From: Mycolicibacterium holsaticum DSM 44478 = JCM 12374
GTDB lineage: Bacteria > Actinomycetota > Actinomycetes > Mycobacteriales > Mycobacteriaceae
Reading direction: 5' to 3'
Assembly (NCBI RefSeq): GCF_019645835.1
Contig: NZ_CP080998.1
Span: 5,456,001 to 5,520,000 of the forward strand
DNA length: 64,000 nucleotides
The notes beneath the pieces were generated by a model. It was given only the letters and a program-made list of their open reading frames with translations, was not told where the DNA came from and ran no database searches. Positions 27,023-37,259 of the stretch are shown here, one piece after another. Every line of letters begins with the position of its first letter. The first letter of the stretch is position 1. A program made the position numbers and the translations under genes.

Positions 27023-28612
<1,590 letters not shown>

Positions 28613-28623
28613 TGAGGAATCCC

Positions 28624-30597
28624 GTGCATCGTTTGTTGATCGCCAACCGCGGCGAAGTGGCGAGCCGAGTGGCACGCGCGGCACGCACCCTCGGGGTCCG
28701 CACCGTGGCGGTGTACAGCGACGTCGACGCCGGGCTGCCCTACCTCGACGATGTCGACGAGGCGGTTCGGCTGCCCGGCCAGTCCGCCGCCGACACCTAC
28801 CTGAACATCGCGGCGGTGCTGGCCGCCGCGCACCGCACGAAATGCGATGCGGTACACCCCGGTTACGGGTTTCTCGCCGAAAGCGCAGAGTTCGCCGCGG
28901 CCGTCGCGGCGGCGGGCCTGGTGTTCGTCGGGCCGCCTGCCGAGTGTGTCGCGGCGATGGGTTCCAAGGTGCGGGCCAAAGATCTGGCGCGCAAGGCGTC
29001 GGTGCCGGTGCTTCCCGACGCGGTGATCGGCGGCCAGGACCCCGATCTGCTGGAGTCGGCCGACCGTGTCGGCTATCCCCTGCTGGTCAAGGCCAGTGCG
29101 GGTGGTGGCGGGCGCGGAATCCGGCTCGTCGAGAAAGCAGCCGACCTGTCCACCGCGGTGGCCTCGGCCCAGCGTGAGGCGAAGGCGTCGTTCGGTGACG
29201 AAACCGTGTTCCTGGAACGCTTTCTCGCAGGACCCCGACACATCGAGGTTCAGATCTTCGGCGACACCCACGGCAACGTCGTCCATCTCGGTGACCGGGA
29301 ATGCTCGGTGCAGCGCAGGCATCAGAAGCTCATCGAGGAATGTCCGGCGATCCTGGTCGACACCGAGTTGCGCTCCGCCATGGCGGTGGCGGCCGTCCGC
29401 CTTGCCGAGGAGATCAATTATGTCGGTGCGGGCACCTGCGAATTCCTGGTACAGGGCGACGAGTTCTTCTTCCTGGAGATGAACACCCGGCTTCAGGTCG
29501 AACACACGGTCACCGAGGAGGTCACCGGCATCGACCTGGTGGCGATGCAACTCGAAATCGCCTCAGGCGCCCGGCTGCCCGTCACCCAGTCCGAGATCAC
29601 CTTCACCGGACACGCCGTGCAGGCGCGGGTGTGCGCCGAAGACCCGTACGCCGGGTGGCTGCCCAGTTCGGGGCATGTGCGCCGGTACTGGCATCCGCAC
29701 GACGACGGCGTCCGTTACGAGGACGGGATCTGTTCGGGCGTGTCCATCAGCCCGCACTACGACTCGATGATCACCAAGGTCATCGCGCGCGGGACCTCCC
29801 GGAATCGGGCCATCCGGACGCTCGGCGACGCGTTGGGAAGCCTGCAACTGCACGGTCCGGCCACCAATATCGCGGTCCTGCAACGGATCCTCACCGACGA
29901 GGAGTACGAGCGCGGTGCGGTGACGGTGAACTGGCTGGAACGGCGCGCCGATCTGGTTGCGGCGACGCCACTTCCGGTGCACGCGGTGGCCGCGGTCGTC
30001 GCTGCCGGGGTCGACAGCGCGGAAACCGTGTGGCCGCTCTCGCCGGCGTGGTCGAACGCGCCGCGCCCACCGGCGCAGTGCACGCTGGTCGATGAGCACG
30101 GCACGGAGTACGCGGTGTCATACCGGCCGCCCGCCGCGACCGGTCTGCTGTTCGACCTGTTTGTGGTGGACGACGCCGAGTTCACGGTTCGTTGCCTGGG
30201 CCGGGACGGAAACCGTTGGCGCGTCGAGGTCGACGGTGTCGCCCGGGTGTTGCAGGTGAGCGCCGACGGTGCGCTTGCCTCGGATGGCGGGACGCGGGTC
30301 TGGGTCAACGGCGACGCCGGTCAGGTTGCGATGAGGGTCGCGCCGCGCTTCACCGTCTCGAGCATCGACAGCATCGTCGGCGGACCCACATCGCCGATGC
30401 CGGGCACCGTCCAGTCCGTGCACGTCTCGGCCGGCCAGCACGTTTCGGCCGGTGACCGGTTGGTCGTGGTGGAGGCCATGAAGATGGAGCACGTCATCCA
30501 CGCGTCGGCCGACGCCGTGGTGGCCAAGGTGCTCGTCGAGGCCGGCCAGGCCGTGGCGGGCGGTCACCTTCTGGTCGAACTCGAGGACCGTTCGTGA
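28624..30597 (+). CDS. Acyl-CoA carboxylase biotin carboxylase/carrier (alpha) subunit
   Basis: This 657-residue subunit carboxylates its own biotin with ATP and bicarbonate. The biotin carboxylase domain (1-445) shows LLIANRGEVASRV, the glycine-rich ATP loop KASAGGGGRGIRLV, and EMNTRLQVEH. A linker domain follows. The C-terminal biotin carrier has EAMKMEHVIHA, with the biotinyl Lys in AMKM. The GTG start at 28624 has GAGG seven bases upstream. It pairs with the beta subunit 11 bp upstream. By context this would be the AtuF-like subunit, carboxylating a gamma-methyl-branched enoyl-CoA. Confidence 0.94.
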   Translation: MHRLLIANRGEVASRVARAARTLGVRTVAVYSDVDAGLPYLDDVDEAVRLPGQSAADTYLNIAAVLAAAHRTKCDAVHPGYGFLAESAEFAAAVAAAGLVFVGPPAECVAAMGSKVRAKDLARKASVPVLPDAVIGGQDPDLLESADRVGYPLLVKASAGGGGRGIRLVEKAADLSTAVASAQREAKASFGDETVFLERFLAGPRHIEVQIFGDTHGNVVHLGDRECSVQRRHQKLIEECPAILVDTELRSAMAVAAVRLAEEINYVGAGTCEFLVQGDEFFFLEMNTRLQVEHTVTEEVTGIDLVAMQLEIASGARLPVTQSEITFTGHAVQARVCAEDPYAGWLPSSGHVRRYWHPHDDGVRYEDGICSGVSISPHYDSMITKVIARGTSRNRAIRTLGDALGSLQLHGPATNIAVLQRILTDEEYERGAVTVNWLERRADLVAATPLPVHAVAAVVAAGVDSAETVWPLSPAWSNAPRPPAQCTLVDEHGTEYAVSYRPPAATGLLFDLFVVDDAEFTVRCLGRDGNRWRVEVDGVARVLQVSADGALASDGGTRVWVNGDAGQVAMRVAPRFTVSSIDSIVGGPTSPMPGTVQSVHVSAGQHVSAGDRLVVVEAMKMEHVIHASADAVVAKVLVEAGQAVAGGHLLVELEDRS

Positions 30598-32372
30598 GCC
30601 GCCCGGTCCGAATCGCGAACTGCTCGGGTTTCTTCGGCGACCGGATCAGCGCGGCCGCGCAGCTGCTGGACGGGCCCGACCCGATCGACGTGCTCACCGG
30701 CGACTGGCTCGCCGAGTTGACCATGTCGATTCTGGCCAAGAGCCGCGGCCGCGGCCGGGCCGGCTACGCCACCACGTTCATCACCCAGCTCGAACAGGTG
30801 CTCGGCCGGTGCCGTGAGCGCGGCGTCAAGGTGGTGTCCAACGCCGGCGGTATCGACCCGCAGGGCTGCGCCGACAAGGTGCGCGAGATCGCCGACCGGC
30901 TCGGTATCGCGGTGTGCGTCGCCGTCGTCACCGGCGATGACTTGACCGGCCGGATCGACGAATTGCGCTCGGCGGGTGAGACATTGCGGCATCTCGACAC
31001 CGGGGAGGCCTGGTCGAGAAACAGCGCCGACGTGGTCGCCGCGAACGCCTACCTGGGCGGGCACGCGATCACCGCCGGGTTGCACGCGGGCGCCGACGTG
31101 GTGATCACCGGACGTGTCGCGGACGCCGCGGTGGTATCGGGGGTCGCCGCATGGTGGCACGGCTGGAGCGCCGATGACTTCGACGCGCTGGCCGGCGCCA
31201 CCGTCGCAGGCCACACCATCGAGTGCGGCACCCAGGCCAGCGGCGGCAACCTCGCGTTCTTCGGCGACGTTGCCGACCTCACCGAGCCCGGTTTCCCGAT
31301 CGCCGAGATCGCCTCTGACGGAAGCAGCGTCATCACCAAACAGCCGGGCACGGGCGGTGCGGTGACGGTGGACACGGTCACCGCTCAGCTGCTGTACGAG
31401 ATCGCAGGCCCCCGCTATCCCGTGCCCGACGTGGTGGCACGTTTCGACACTGTGCGGTTGCGCCAGTTGGGGCCCGACCGGGTTCAGATCTCCGCGACGC
31501 ACGGGGAGCCCGCCCCCGCGACGGCGAAAGCCCTGCTGACCTACCCGGGCGGCTTCCGTAACGCGATGACGGTGGCCATCACCGGCGCCAACCGCCGCGC
31601 CAAGGCGGAGTTGGCCGAACGCGCCGTGTGGGCGCAGGTCCGGGGCGGGCGCGAACGGTTCGCCGAATCGGTGGTCGAAGTCATTGGTGCGAAACTGAAC
31701 TCGGATGCTCCAGACGACCAGAGCTATCTGCGCATCTCGGTAGCCGACGCGGACGCCGCGACCACGGGCCGCGAGTTCTCGTCGGCGGTGGTGGCCACCG
31801 CGCTCGGCAGCTTTCCCGGCCTGTACCTGACGACACCACCTGGGTCGGCGACGGAGTTCATGATGGGCTGGCCCACCCTGATCGACGCATCGCACCTGCG
31901 GGCGCGGGTCCGCGTCGACGACCGGGACGTCGACGTTTCCGTCCCCACCCGAACCCAGCCGGTGGCTGCCGATGAGGCCCGGACAGCGTTGGCGGGCAAC
32001 GACTTGCCCGGCACAGAGCTTACGACGGTTCGGATCGGCACCTACGTCGGTGCGCGTTCGGGCGACAAGGGCGGCAACGCCAACCTCGGCCTGTGGGTAC
32101 GGGACGAACGGGACATGCCGTTGCTCGAATACCTGACCGACCCGGACCGGCTCACCACACTGCTGCCCGAACTCGCGCCCCACGAGATCCGCGTCTACGC
32201 GCTGCCCAACCTGCTGGCGTTCAACGTCGTCATCGTCGGGCTGCTCGGCAACGGCGTCGCGGCATCGCTGCGCGAAGACCCGCAAGCCAAGAGCCTGGGC
32301 GAGCGATTCCGCGCGGTCCGGGCCCGGGTGCCCAGCACCCTGGTGCCACAACTCATCTCGACGGAGGCCTGA
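30594..32372 (+). CDS. AtuA-family acyclic terpene utilization protein (DUF1446)
   Basis: This 592-residue protein belongs to the AtuA family, essential for growth of pseudomonads on citronellol and geraniol but of uncertain biochemical role. The N-terminal AtuA core is clear (GFFGDRISAAAQLL, TGDWLAELTMSILAKSRGR, VVSNAGGIDPQGCADKV). So is the C-terminal AtuA-like domain (GARSGDKGGNANLGLWV). It overlaps the alpha subunit stop (GTGA) and lies next to the acyl-CoA dehydrogenase and crotonase. AtuA with a carboxylase of the MCC/GCC type is the strongest sign in the window that an isoprenoid chain is degraded. Confidence 0.9.
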   Translation: MSRPVRIANCSGFFGDRISAAAQLLDGPDPIDVLTGDWLAELTMSILAKSRGRGRAGYATTFITQLEQVLGRCRERGVKVVSNAGGIDPQGCADKVREIADRLGIAVCVAVVTGDDLTGRIDELRSAGETLRHLDTGEAWSRNSADVVAANAYLGGHAITAGLHAGADVVITGRVADAAVVSGVAAWWHGWSADDFDALAGATVAGHTIECGTQASGGNLAFFGDVADLTEPGFPIAEIASDGSSVITKQPGTGGAVTVDTVTAQLLYEIAGPRYPVPDVVARFDTVRLRQLGPDRVQISATHGEPAPATAKALLTYPGGFRNAMTVAITGANRRAKAELAERAVWAQVRGGRERFAESVVEVIGAKLNSDAPDDQSYLRISVADADAATTGREFSSAVVATALGSFPGLYLTTPPGSATEFMMGWPTLIDASHLRARVRVDDRDVDVSVPTRTQPVAADEARTALAGNDLPGTELTTVRIGTYVGARSGDKGGNANLGLWVRDERDMPLLEYLTDPDRLTTLLPELAPHEIRVYALPNLLAFNVVIVGLLGNGVAASLREDPQAKSLGERFRAVRARVPSTLVPQLISTEA

Positions 32373-32373
32373 C

Positions 32374-33561
32374 ATGCAGTTCAGCCAGGACCATGACCTC
32401 TTCCGCACCAGCGTGCGCGAGATGCTGGCCAGGACCGTCGCGCCGCGCTACGAGGAATGGGAGAACGCGGGACGCTTTCCCGCCCACGAACTTTTCCCGG
32501 AGTTCGCCAAGCTGGGCCTGCTCGGTCTGCAGTACGACCCGGCGTACGGCGGGGAGGGTGCCGACCATTGGTTCACCGTCATCGCATGCGAGGAGTTCGG
32601 CCGGCTGCCGGGCAACGGAATTCCGATGGCCTACAACGTACAGGCGAACATGGCCACCCCTTCGCTGCACAAGCACGGCAGCGACGAACTCAAGCGGGAG
32701 TACCTGGTACCCGCGATTTCCGGCGAACAGATCTGTTCGATCGCGGTGACCGAACCGGACGCCGGTTCCGACGTCGCGGGCATTCGCACCAGGGCCGTCC
32801 GCGACGGCGCCGACTGGCTGATCACCGGCGCCAAGACCTACATCACCAACGGTGTCCAGGGCGACTGGCTGTGCCTGTTGGTGCGCACCTCCGACGAGGG
32901 CGGTTACCGCGGGATGAGCCAGGTGATCGTTCCCACCAAGAGCCCGGGCCTGACCGTCAGCCGATCACTGGCCAAACTCGGCAACTGGTGCTCTGACACC
33001 GCCGAGTTGACCTTCGACCGGGTCCGGGTTCCGGTAGCCAACACCATCGGCGAGATCGGGCGGGGATTTCAGCAGCAGATGGAACAATTCCAGACCGAAC
33101 GCATCAGCGCCGTGTATCAAGCTGTCGGCCAGATGGAAACCGCGATCGAGCTCACCGTCGACTACCTCCAGCAGCGACCCGCGTTCGGCGCCAGGCTCAT
33201 CGACAACCAGTACCTGCAGTACACCCTGGCCGAGCTGGCCTGTGAGGTCGACGCGCTCAAACGGTACGCGCACTCCTGCGCCGAGCTCATCGTCGCGGGC
33301 GCCGACGTCACCCGCCGCACCAGCAGCGCGAAACTGCTGGCCGGAAAGTTGATTCGCCGGGTGGCCGACACCTGCCTGCAGTATCACGGAGGCATGGGTT
33401 ACATGGCCGAGACCTGGACGTCGCGGTTTTTCCGGGACTCCCGGTTGCTGTCCATCGGCGGTGGCGCCGACGAGGTGATGCTGCGGGTACTGGCCCGCGA
33501 TCTGATCAGCAAGCAGTTCTTCGACGACCACGAGAAATCACAGAAAGCAGGCCGACCATGA
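32374..33561 (+). CDS. Acyl-CoA dehydrogenase, citronellyl-CoA dehydrogenase-like
   Basis: This 395-residue full-length acyl-CoA dehydrogenase has EPDAGSDVAGIRTRA, the FAD-binding ITGAKTYITNGVQGDW, the interface RPAFGARLIDNQYLQY, and the C-terminal QYHGGMGYMAE. Its place after AtuA and before a crotonase matches atuD, whose product oxidises citronellyl-CoA to cis-geranyl-CoA in Pseudomonas. The substrate here is inferred from context only. It starts one base after the AtuA stop, and its own stop overlaps the crotonase start. Confidence 0.9.
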   Translation: MQFSQDHDLFRTSVREMLARTVAPRYEEWENAGRFPAHELFPEFAKLGLLGLQYDPAYGGEGADHWFTVIACEEFGRLPGNGIPMAYNVQANMATPSLHKHGSDELKREYLVPAISGEQICSIAVTEPDAGSDVAGIRTRAVRDGADWLITGAKTYITNGVQGDWLCLLVRTSDEGGYRGMSQVIVPTKSPGLTVSRSLAKLGNWCSDTAELTFDRVRVPVANTIGEIGRGFQQQMEQFQTERISAVYQAVGQMETAIELTVDYLQQRPAFGARLIDNQYLQYTLAELACEVDALKRYAHSCAELIVAGADVTRRTSSAKLLAGKLIRRVADTCLQYHGGMGYMAETWTSRFFRDSRLLSIGGGADEVMLRVLARDLISKQFFDDHEKSQKAGRP

Positions 33562-34448
33562 CCACAACGGAATCCACATCCGCTGCGCAACAAAGCACCG
33601 ATCGGGTGCGGTTGGACAAGGACCACCACAGCCACATCGCGCGGATCACGATCTGCAACCCGCAGAAGAAGAACGCGATGGCGCCCGAGGACTGCGAGCT
33701 GATGGGCCGCTACCTCGACGACATCGCCGAGGACGACGCGATCAAGGTGGTGCTCGTCAGGGGCGAGGGCGGCGTCTTCACCACCGGCGTCGACCTCAAC
33801 CGGGCGTACGGCTGGTACGACACCCCCGGGGACGACCGCCGGCCCAGCCAACGGCGCCGGCTGGCCGTGGACCGCAAGGGCCAGCGGATGTTTCACGATT
33901 TCATCGGGTTCCCCAAGGCCACCATCGTGCAGGTCGAGTCCTACGCGCTGGGTCTGGGCCTGGAACTCGCACTGGCCGCGGACCTTGCCGTGGTATCGCG
34001 CCAGGCCAAGATCGGCATGCCTGCCGCGCGGTTCCTCGGACCGGTGCTCGGCAACGTGGCGTTGTTCATGCACCGGTTGGGTCCCGTCGTCGCGCGCGAC
34101 CTCATGTTGACCGGCCGCACGGCCACCGGCGCGGAGTTCGAGTCCGCCAAGCTGTTCACCCGGTTCGTCGACGAGCAGGACGTCGCCGCGGAGACGGAGG
34201 CGCTGGCTGCGCTGGTCGCCAAAATGCCCGCGGACGGCCTCGCGATCGCCAAGGAGGCCTACCGTCTGGTGGAGGCGAGTTCGGCGCTCGGACTGGAGGA
34301 GACCACCGCGTACCTGTTCCACAGTTACGGCACGAACCTCCGGTTCGAACCCGACGAGTTCAACTTCGTCAAGGAACGCGCCAAGAGCGGAACCAGCGAG
34401 GCGTTCCGCAAGCGCGACGAGCACTACGGGACGGGGTCGGCGCAGTGA
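33558..34448 (+). CDS. Enoyl-CoA hydratase/isomerase family (crotonase) protein
   Basis: This 296-residue crotonase has the first oxyanion segment VLVRGEGGVFTTGVDLNRAY and the second, YALGLGLELALAADL, with one catalytic Glu. Where hydratases carry the second Glu (usually F-G-x-P-E) it reads KIGMPAARFLG, so that acid is missing. That suggests an isomerase, a hydratase of a 3-methylglutaconyl type or a lyase rather than a standard hydratase. Context parallels atuE (isohexenyl-glutaconyl-CoA hydratase). ATGA and GTGA overlaps tie it to both neighbours. Confidence 0.88.
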   Translation: MTTTESTSAAQQSTDRVRLDKDHHSHIARITICNPQKKNAMAPEDCELMGRYLDDIAEDDAIKVVLVRGEGGVFTTGVDLNRAYGWYDTPGDDRRPSQRRRLAVDRKGQRMFHDFIGFPKATIVQVESYALGLGLELALAADLAVVSRQAKIGMPAARFLGPVLGNVALFMHRLGPVVARDLMLTGRTATGAEFESAKLFTRFVDEQDVAAETEALAALVAKMPADGLAIAKEAYRLVEASSALGLEETTAYLFHSYGTNLRFEPDEFNFVKERAKSGTSEAFRKRDEHYGTGSAQ

Positions 34449-35221
34449 CGGCGCAGACGTACGCACGCACGCTGCCCGACAAGGTTCTCGTCATCGGCGG
34501 CAGCCGCGGGATCGGTCGCAGCGCCGTGGTCCAACTGGCCGCAGCGGGGATCGCCTGCGCGATCGGCTACGTCGAAAACGATGCGGCGGCAGAGGAAACA
34601 CAGAATCTGGCCGCCGACACCGGCGGCCCGCGGCCCGTGCTCGTGCGCGGTGACCTCGGCACGGACCCGGCCGGGCTGGTGGACGCGGCCGTCGAAGCGT
34701 TGGGCGGTCTGGGGGGACTGGTGACCACCGCGGTGCCCATCGTCGCCGGGCGCACCCTGAAGGTGACCCGCGAAGAATACGACCGGGTATTCGACGTCCA
34801 GGTATGGGGGCTGTGGGAGGCGATCCGCACCGCGCTACCCGAACTCGAGAAGGTCGGCGGGGCAGTGGTGGCGGTCAGCAGCCTCGGCGCCAACCACTAT
34901 GCCCGCTACTACGGCGCCATCGGCCCGGCGAAGGCGGCAATGGAGAACCTCGTCCGCTACTTCGGCGCCGAGTTGGGGCCGCGCGGGGTGCGGGTCAACG
35001 GTATCTCTCCGTCCCTGGTGGACAACCCCGGCCACGGCGGCGAGGACATCATCGCCGGCGTCGCCGACATGCAGGCGGCCGTCGCGCAGAAAACCCCGCT
35101 GCGCCGGCTGGGGCACCCCGACGAACTCGCCTCGGTCATCGTCTCGCTGTTGTCCAGCGACTTCCGGTTCGTCACCGGGCTCACCATCCCCGTCGACGGT
35201 GGCTACAGCCTGCTGGCCTGA
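34445..35221 (+). CDS. SDR oxidoreductase of enoyl-reductase type
   Basis: This 258-residue short-chain dehydrogenase has the NAD(P) motif GGSRGIGRSAV. The active-site spacing is Tyr-x6-Lys (YGAIGPAK), as in FabI/FabL enoyl reductases, not the usual Tyr-x3-Lys. It may therefore reduce a C=C bond, for example a 2,4-dienoyl- or enoyl-CoA formed from a polyunsaturated isoprenoid. The GTG start at 34445 overlaps the crotonase stop. The C-terminal GLTIPVDGGYSLLA is typical of the fold. Atu clusters also carry SDR genes (atuB, atuG), but orthology is not claimed. Confidence 0.87.
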   Translation: MTAQTYARTLPDKVLVIGGSRGIGRSAVVQLAAAGIACAIGYVENDAAAEETQNLAADTGGPRPVLVRGDLGTDPAGLVDAAVEALGGLGGLVTTAVPIVAGRTLKVTREEYDRVFDVQVWGLWEAIRTALPELEKVGGAVVAVSSLGANHYARYYGAIGPAKAAMENLVRYFGAELGPRGVRVNGISPSLVDNPGHGGEDIIAGVADMQAAVAQKTPLRRLGHPDELASVIVSLLSSDFRFVTGLTIPVDGGYSLLA

Positions 35222-35251
35222 CCCCGCTCTATCCGGAAGGGACTGTGCACG

Positions 35252-36409
35252 ATGCAATTTCGGCTCACCGCAGGTGAACGCGAGCTGCGCGACCGGCTGC
35301 GCGGCGCGATCGACGAGTTCAGCGCCGACGATATGGCCGCGATGCGCGCGGAAATGGCCGAGTTGGAAAGTGACCGGCAGGCTCCCACCTTGTTCAACCC
35401 GTGGTTGGTGCGTCAGAACGTCATCGGGTTGGGCTGGCCCGAACCGTCGGGGCGTCCGGCGTCGCAGACCGAGCGGTTTGTCGCGCACGAGGAACTGGAT
35501 TCGGCCGGGCTGCCGACATACGGCCTGGAGCAGGCCGAAGCGGTCGGCTGGATGTTGGCGACATTCGGGCCGCAAGACCTTGCCGCAGAACATCTTCCCC
35601 GTATTCTCGATGCATCGTGGAGCTACGCTGGCGGCTACAGTGAGCCCGAGGCGGGCAGCGACATGCTTGCGCTGCGCACCAAGGCCTTTCGGACGCCCGC
35701 CGGTGACTTCGTCGTCGACGGGCAGAAGATGTGGACGTCCGGCGCACACCTGGCGGACTGGATCTTCACCCTGGTGCGCACCGATCCCGACAGCACCCGC
35801 CATCGCGGCCTGTCGCTGTTGATGATCGACGCCCATGCCCCCGGAGTGACCATCCAACCGGTGCGAGTGATGGGCGGATGGCGGGTCAACGCCTGCTTTT
35901 TCGACACGGTGTCGGTTCCGGCGCGCAACCTGATCGGCGACGAAGGCAAGGCCTGGACGATGATGTCGCAGGCACTGGACATGGAACGCTCGATGAGCTT
36001 CGGCGGGCGTGAAGCCCGGCTGCTGCTGGCCCGCTACCTCGACCGGGTCGGCGCCCAAGGTGCCGACCTCGACGAGGCCGCCTACCGCCAGATCGGCGAG
36101 TTTCTGGTGGACCTGCAGGCCGAGCGTCTGCTCGGCCAGCAGGTGGTCGCGCTCGGTGCCCGCGGCGAGGCCGCCAGCGGCGAGGCGTCGATGAGCAAGT
36201 TGCACGGCCCCGCGGTCGCGCAGCGAGTTGCGCAGTGGCTGGTCGACGCGCTGGGTCCGAACGCCTACACCCGCGACAGCGGCGACCCGCTGGCCGAGGA
36301 CGCCGAGCACTTTCTGCGGGCATCGACGGTCCTGTCGATCATCGGTGGTACCAGCGAGATTCAGCGCAACATCATCGCGCAACGCTGGCTCGGGCTGCCG
36401 CGAGGTTGA
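35252..36409 (+). CDS. Acyl-CoA dehydrogenase
   Basis: This 385-residue acyl-CoA dehydrogenase is the second in the Atu-like operon. Landmarks are SEPEAGSDMLALRTKA, VDGQKMWTSGAHLADW, a central DMERSMSFGGREARLLLARY, and the C-terminal IIGGTSEIQRNIIAQRWLGLP. GGAAGG lies about 11 bases before ATG 35252. It probably acts on a shorter intermediate than the 32374-33561 enzyme. Confidence 0.92.
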   Translation: MQFRLTAGERELRDRLRGAIDEFSADDMAAMRAEMAELESDRQAPTLFNPWLVRQNVIGLGWPEPSGRPASQTERFVAHEELDSAGLPTYGLEQAEAVGWMLATFGPQDLAAEHLPRILDASWSYAGGYSEPEAGSDMLALRTKAFRTPAGDFVVDGQKMWTSGAHLADWIFTLVRTDPDSTRHRGLSLLMIDAHAPGVTIQPVRVMGGWRVNACFFDTVSVPARNLIGDEGKAWTMMSQALDMERSMSFGGREARLLLARYLDRVGAQGADLDEAAYRQIGEFLVDLQAERLLGQQVVALGARGEAASGEASMSKLHGPAVAQRVAQWLVDALGPNAYTRDSGDPLAEDAEHFLRASTVLSIIGGTSEIQRNIIAQRWLGLPRG

Positions 36410-36425
36410 GAGAGGTATCCACACC

Positions 36426-37259
36426 ATGGATCTAGGTCTGCAGGAAAAGGTGACGCTGGTGCTCGGCGCCACCCAGGGGATGGGTCGGGCCACCGCGATG
36501 CGCCTCGCCGCCGAAGGAGCCCATCTGGTGGTCTGCTCGCGGGGCCACTCCCAGGGTGACGAGCAGTACCGGTACACGGCCAAGCCCGAGTTGGAGGCGG
36601 TGGCGGCCGACGCGCTGGCGGCCGGCGCGGCGTCGGCGCTGACCGTCGCGGCCGACCTGACCGAGCCCGACCAGGCCGAACACGCCATCGCCGCCGTCGA
36701 TGCGCGGTACGGCCGGCTGGACATCCTGGTCAACACCATCGGGCTGTGTGAGGTCGGGGAATCGGTCACCGAACCCGACGACTGGTGGGACCGGGCGTAT
36801 CAGTCGGTGCTGATGTCCTCGGTGCGGGCGTGCCGTGCCGGGATCCCGCTGATGCTGGAATCGGGCGGGGGCGCCGTCGTCACCACCTCGGCGATGTCGA
36901 TGCGGCACTTCATCCCGCGGCTGGCGCACTACTCGGCGCAGAAGGCTGCGCTGGCGCATTTCACCAAGAACCTCGCCCGCGAGTACGGTCCGCGCGGTAT
37001 CCGGGCGAACGCCGTGCTGCCCGGGATGATCGTCAACGAACAGATCGCCGAGAAGCGGCGGCGGTGGATGGCGGAAACCGGTGGCACCGAGGATGACTAC
37101 TTCGCCGACGCCAACAGTCGCTGGGGTCAGGCGACGTGGGGCACCAGGCTCGGCCGGCCCGACGACATCGCCGACGCGATCACGTTCCTGGCCTCAGCGC
37201 GCGCCGGCTATGTCAACGGTGTGCTGCTCAACGTCGACGGCGGGTCCGAATACCTGTAG
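36426..37259 (+). CDS. Classical SDR oxidoreductase
   Basis: This 277-residue short-chain dehydrogenase has LGATQGMGRATAM for NAD(P) and the active-site YSAQK in LAHYSAQKAALAHF. It closes the Atu-like operon, 16 bp after the preceding gene. The C-terminus (VLLNVDGGSEYL) ends at 37259, inside the 3' end of the convergent Mo/W oxidoreductase gene (52-bp overlap). It is a likely 3-hydroxyacyl or alcohol dehydrogenase. The substrate is unknown. Confidence 0.9.
   Translation: MDLGLQEKVTLVLGATQGMGRATAMRLAAEGAHLVVCSRGHSQGDEQYRYTAKPELEAVAADALAAGAASALTVAADLTEPDQAEHAIAAVDARYGRLDILVNTIGLCEVGESVTEPDDWWDRAYQSVLMSSVRACRAGIPLMLESGGGAVVTTSAMSMRHFIPRLAHYSAQKAALAHFTKNLAREYGPRGIRANAVLPGMIVNEQIAEKRRRWMAETGGTEDDYFADANSRWGQATWGTRLGRPDDIADAITFLASARAGYVNGVLLNVDGGSEYL

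Noticed and set aside
30564..32408. Minus-strand frame of 614 codons opposite AtuA
   Set aside because: It is a shadow of the AtuA gene, which has family motifs throughout.
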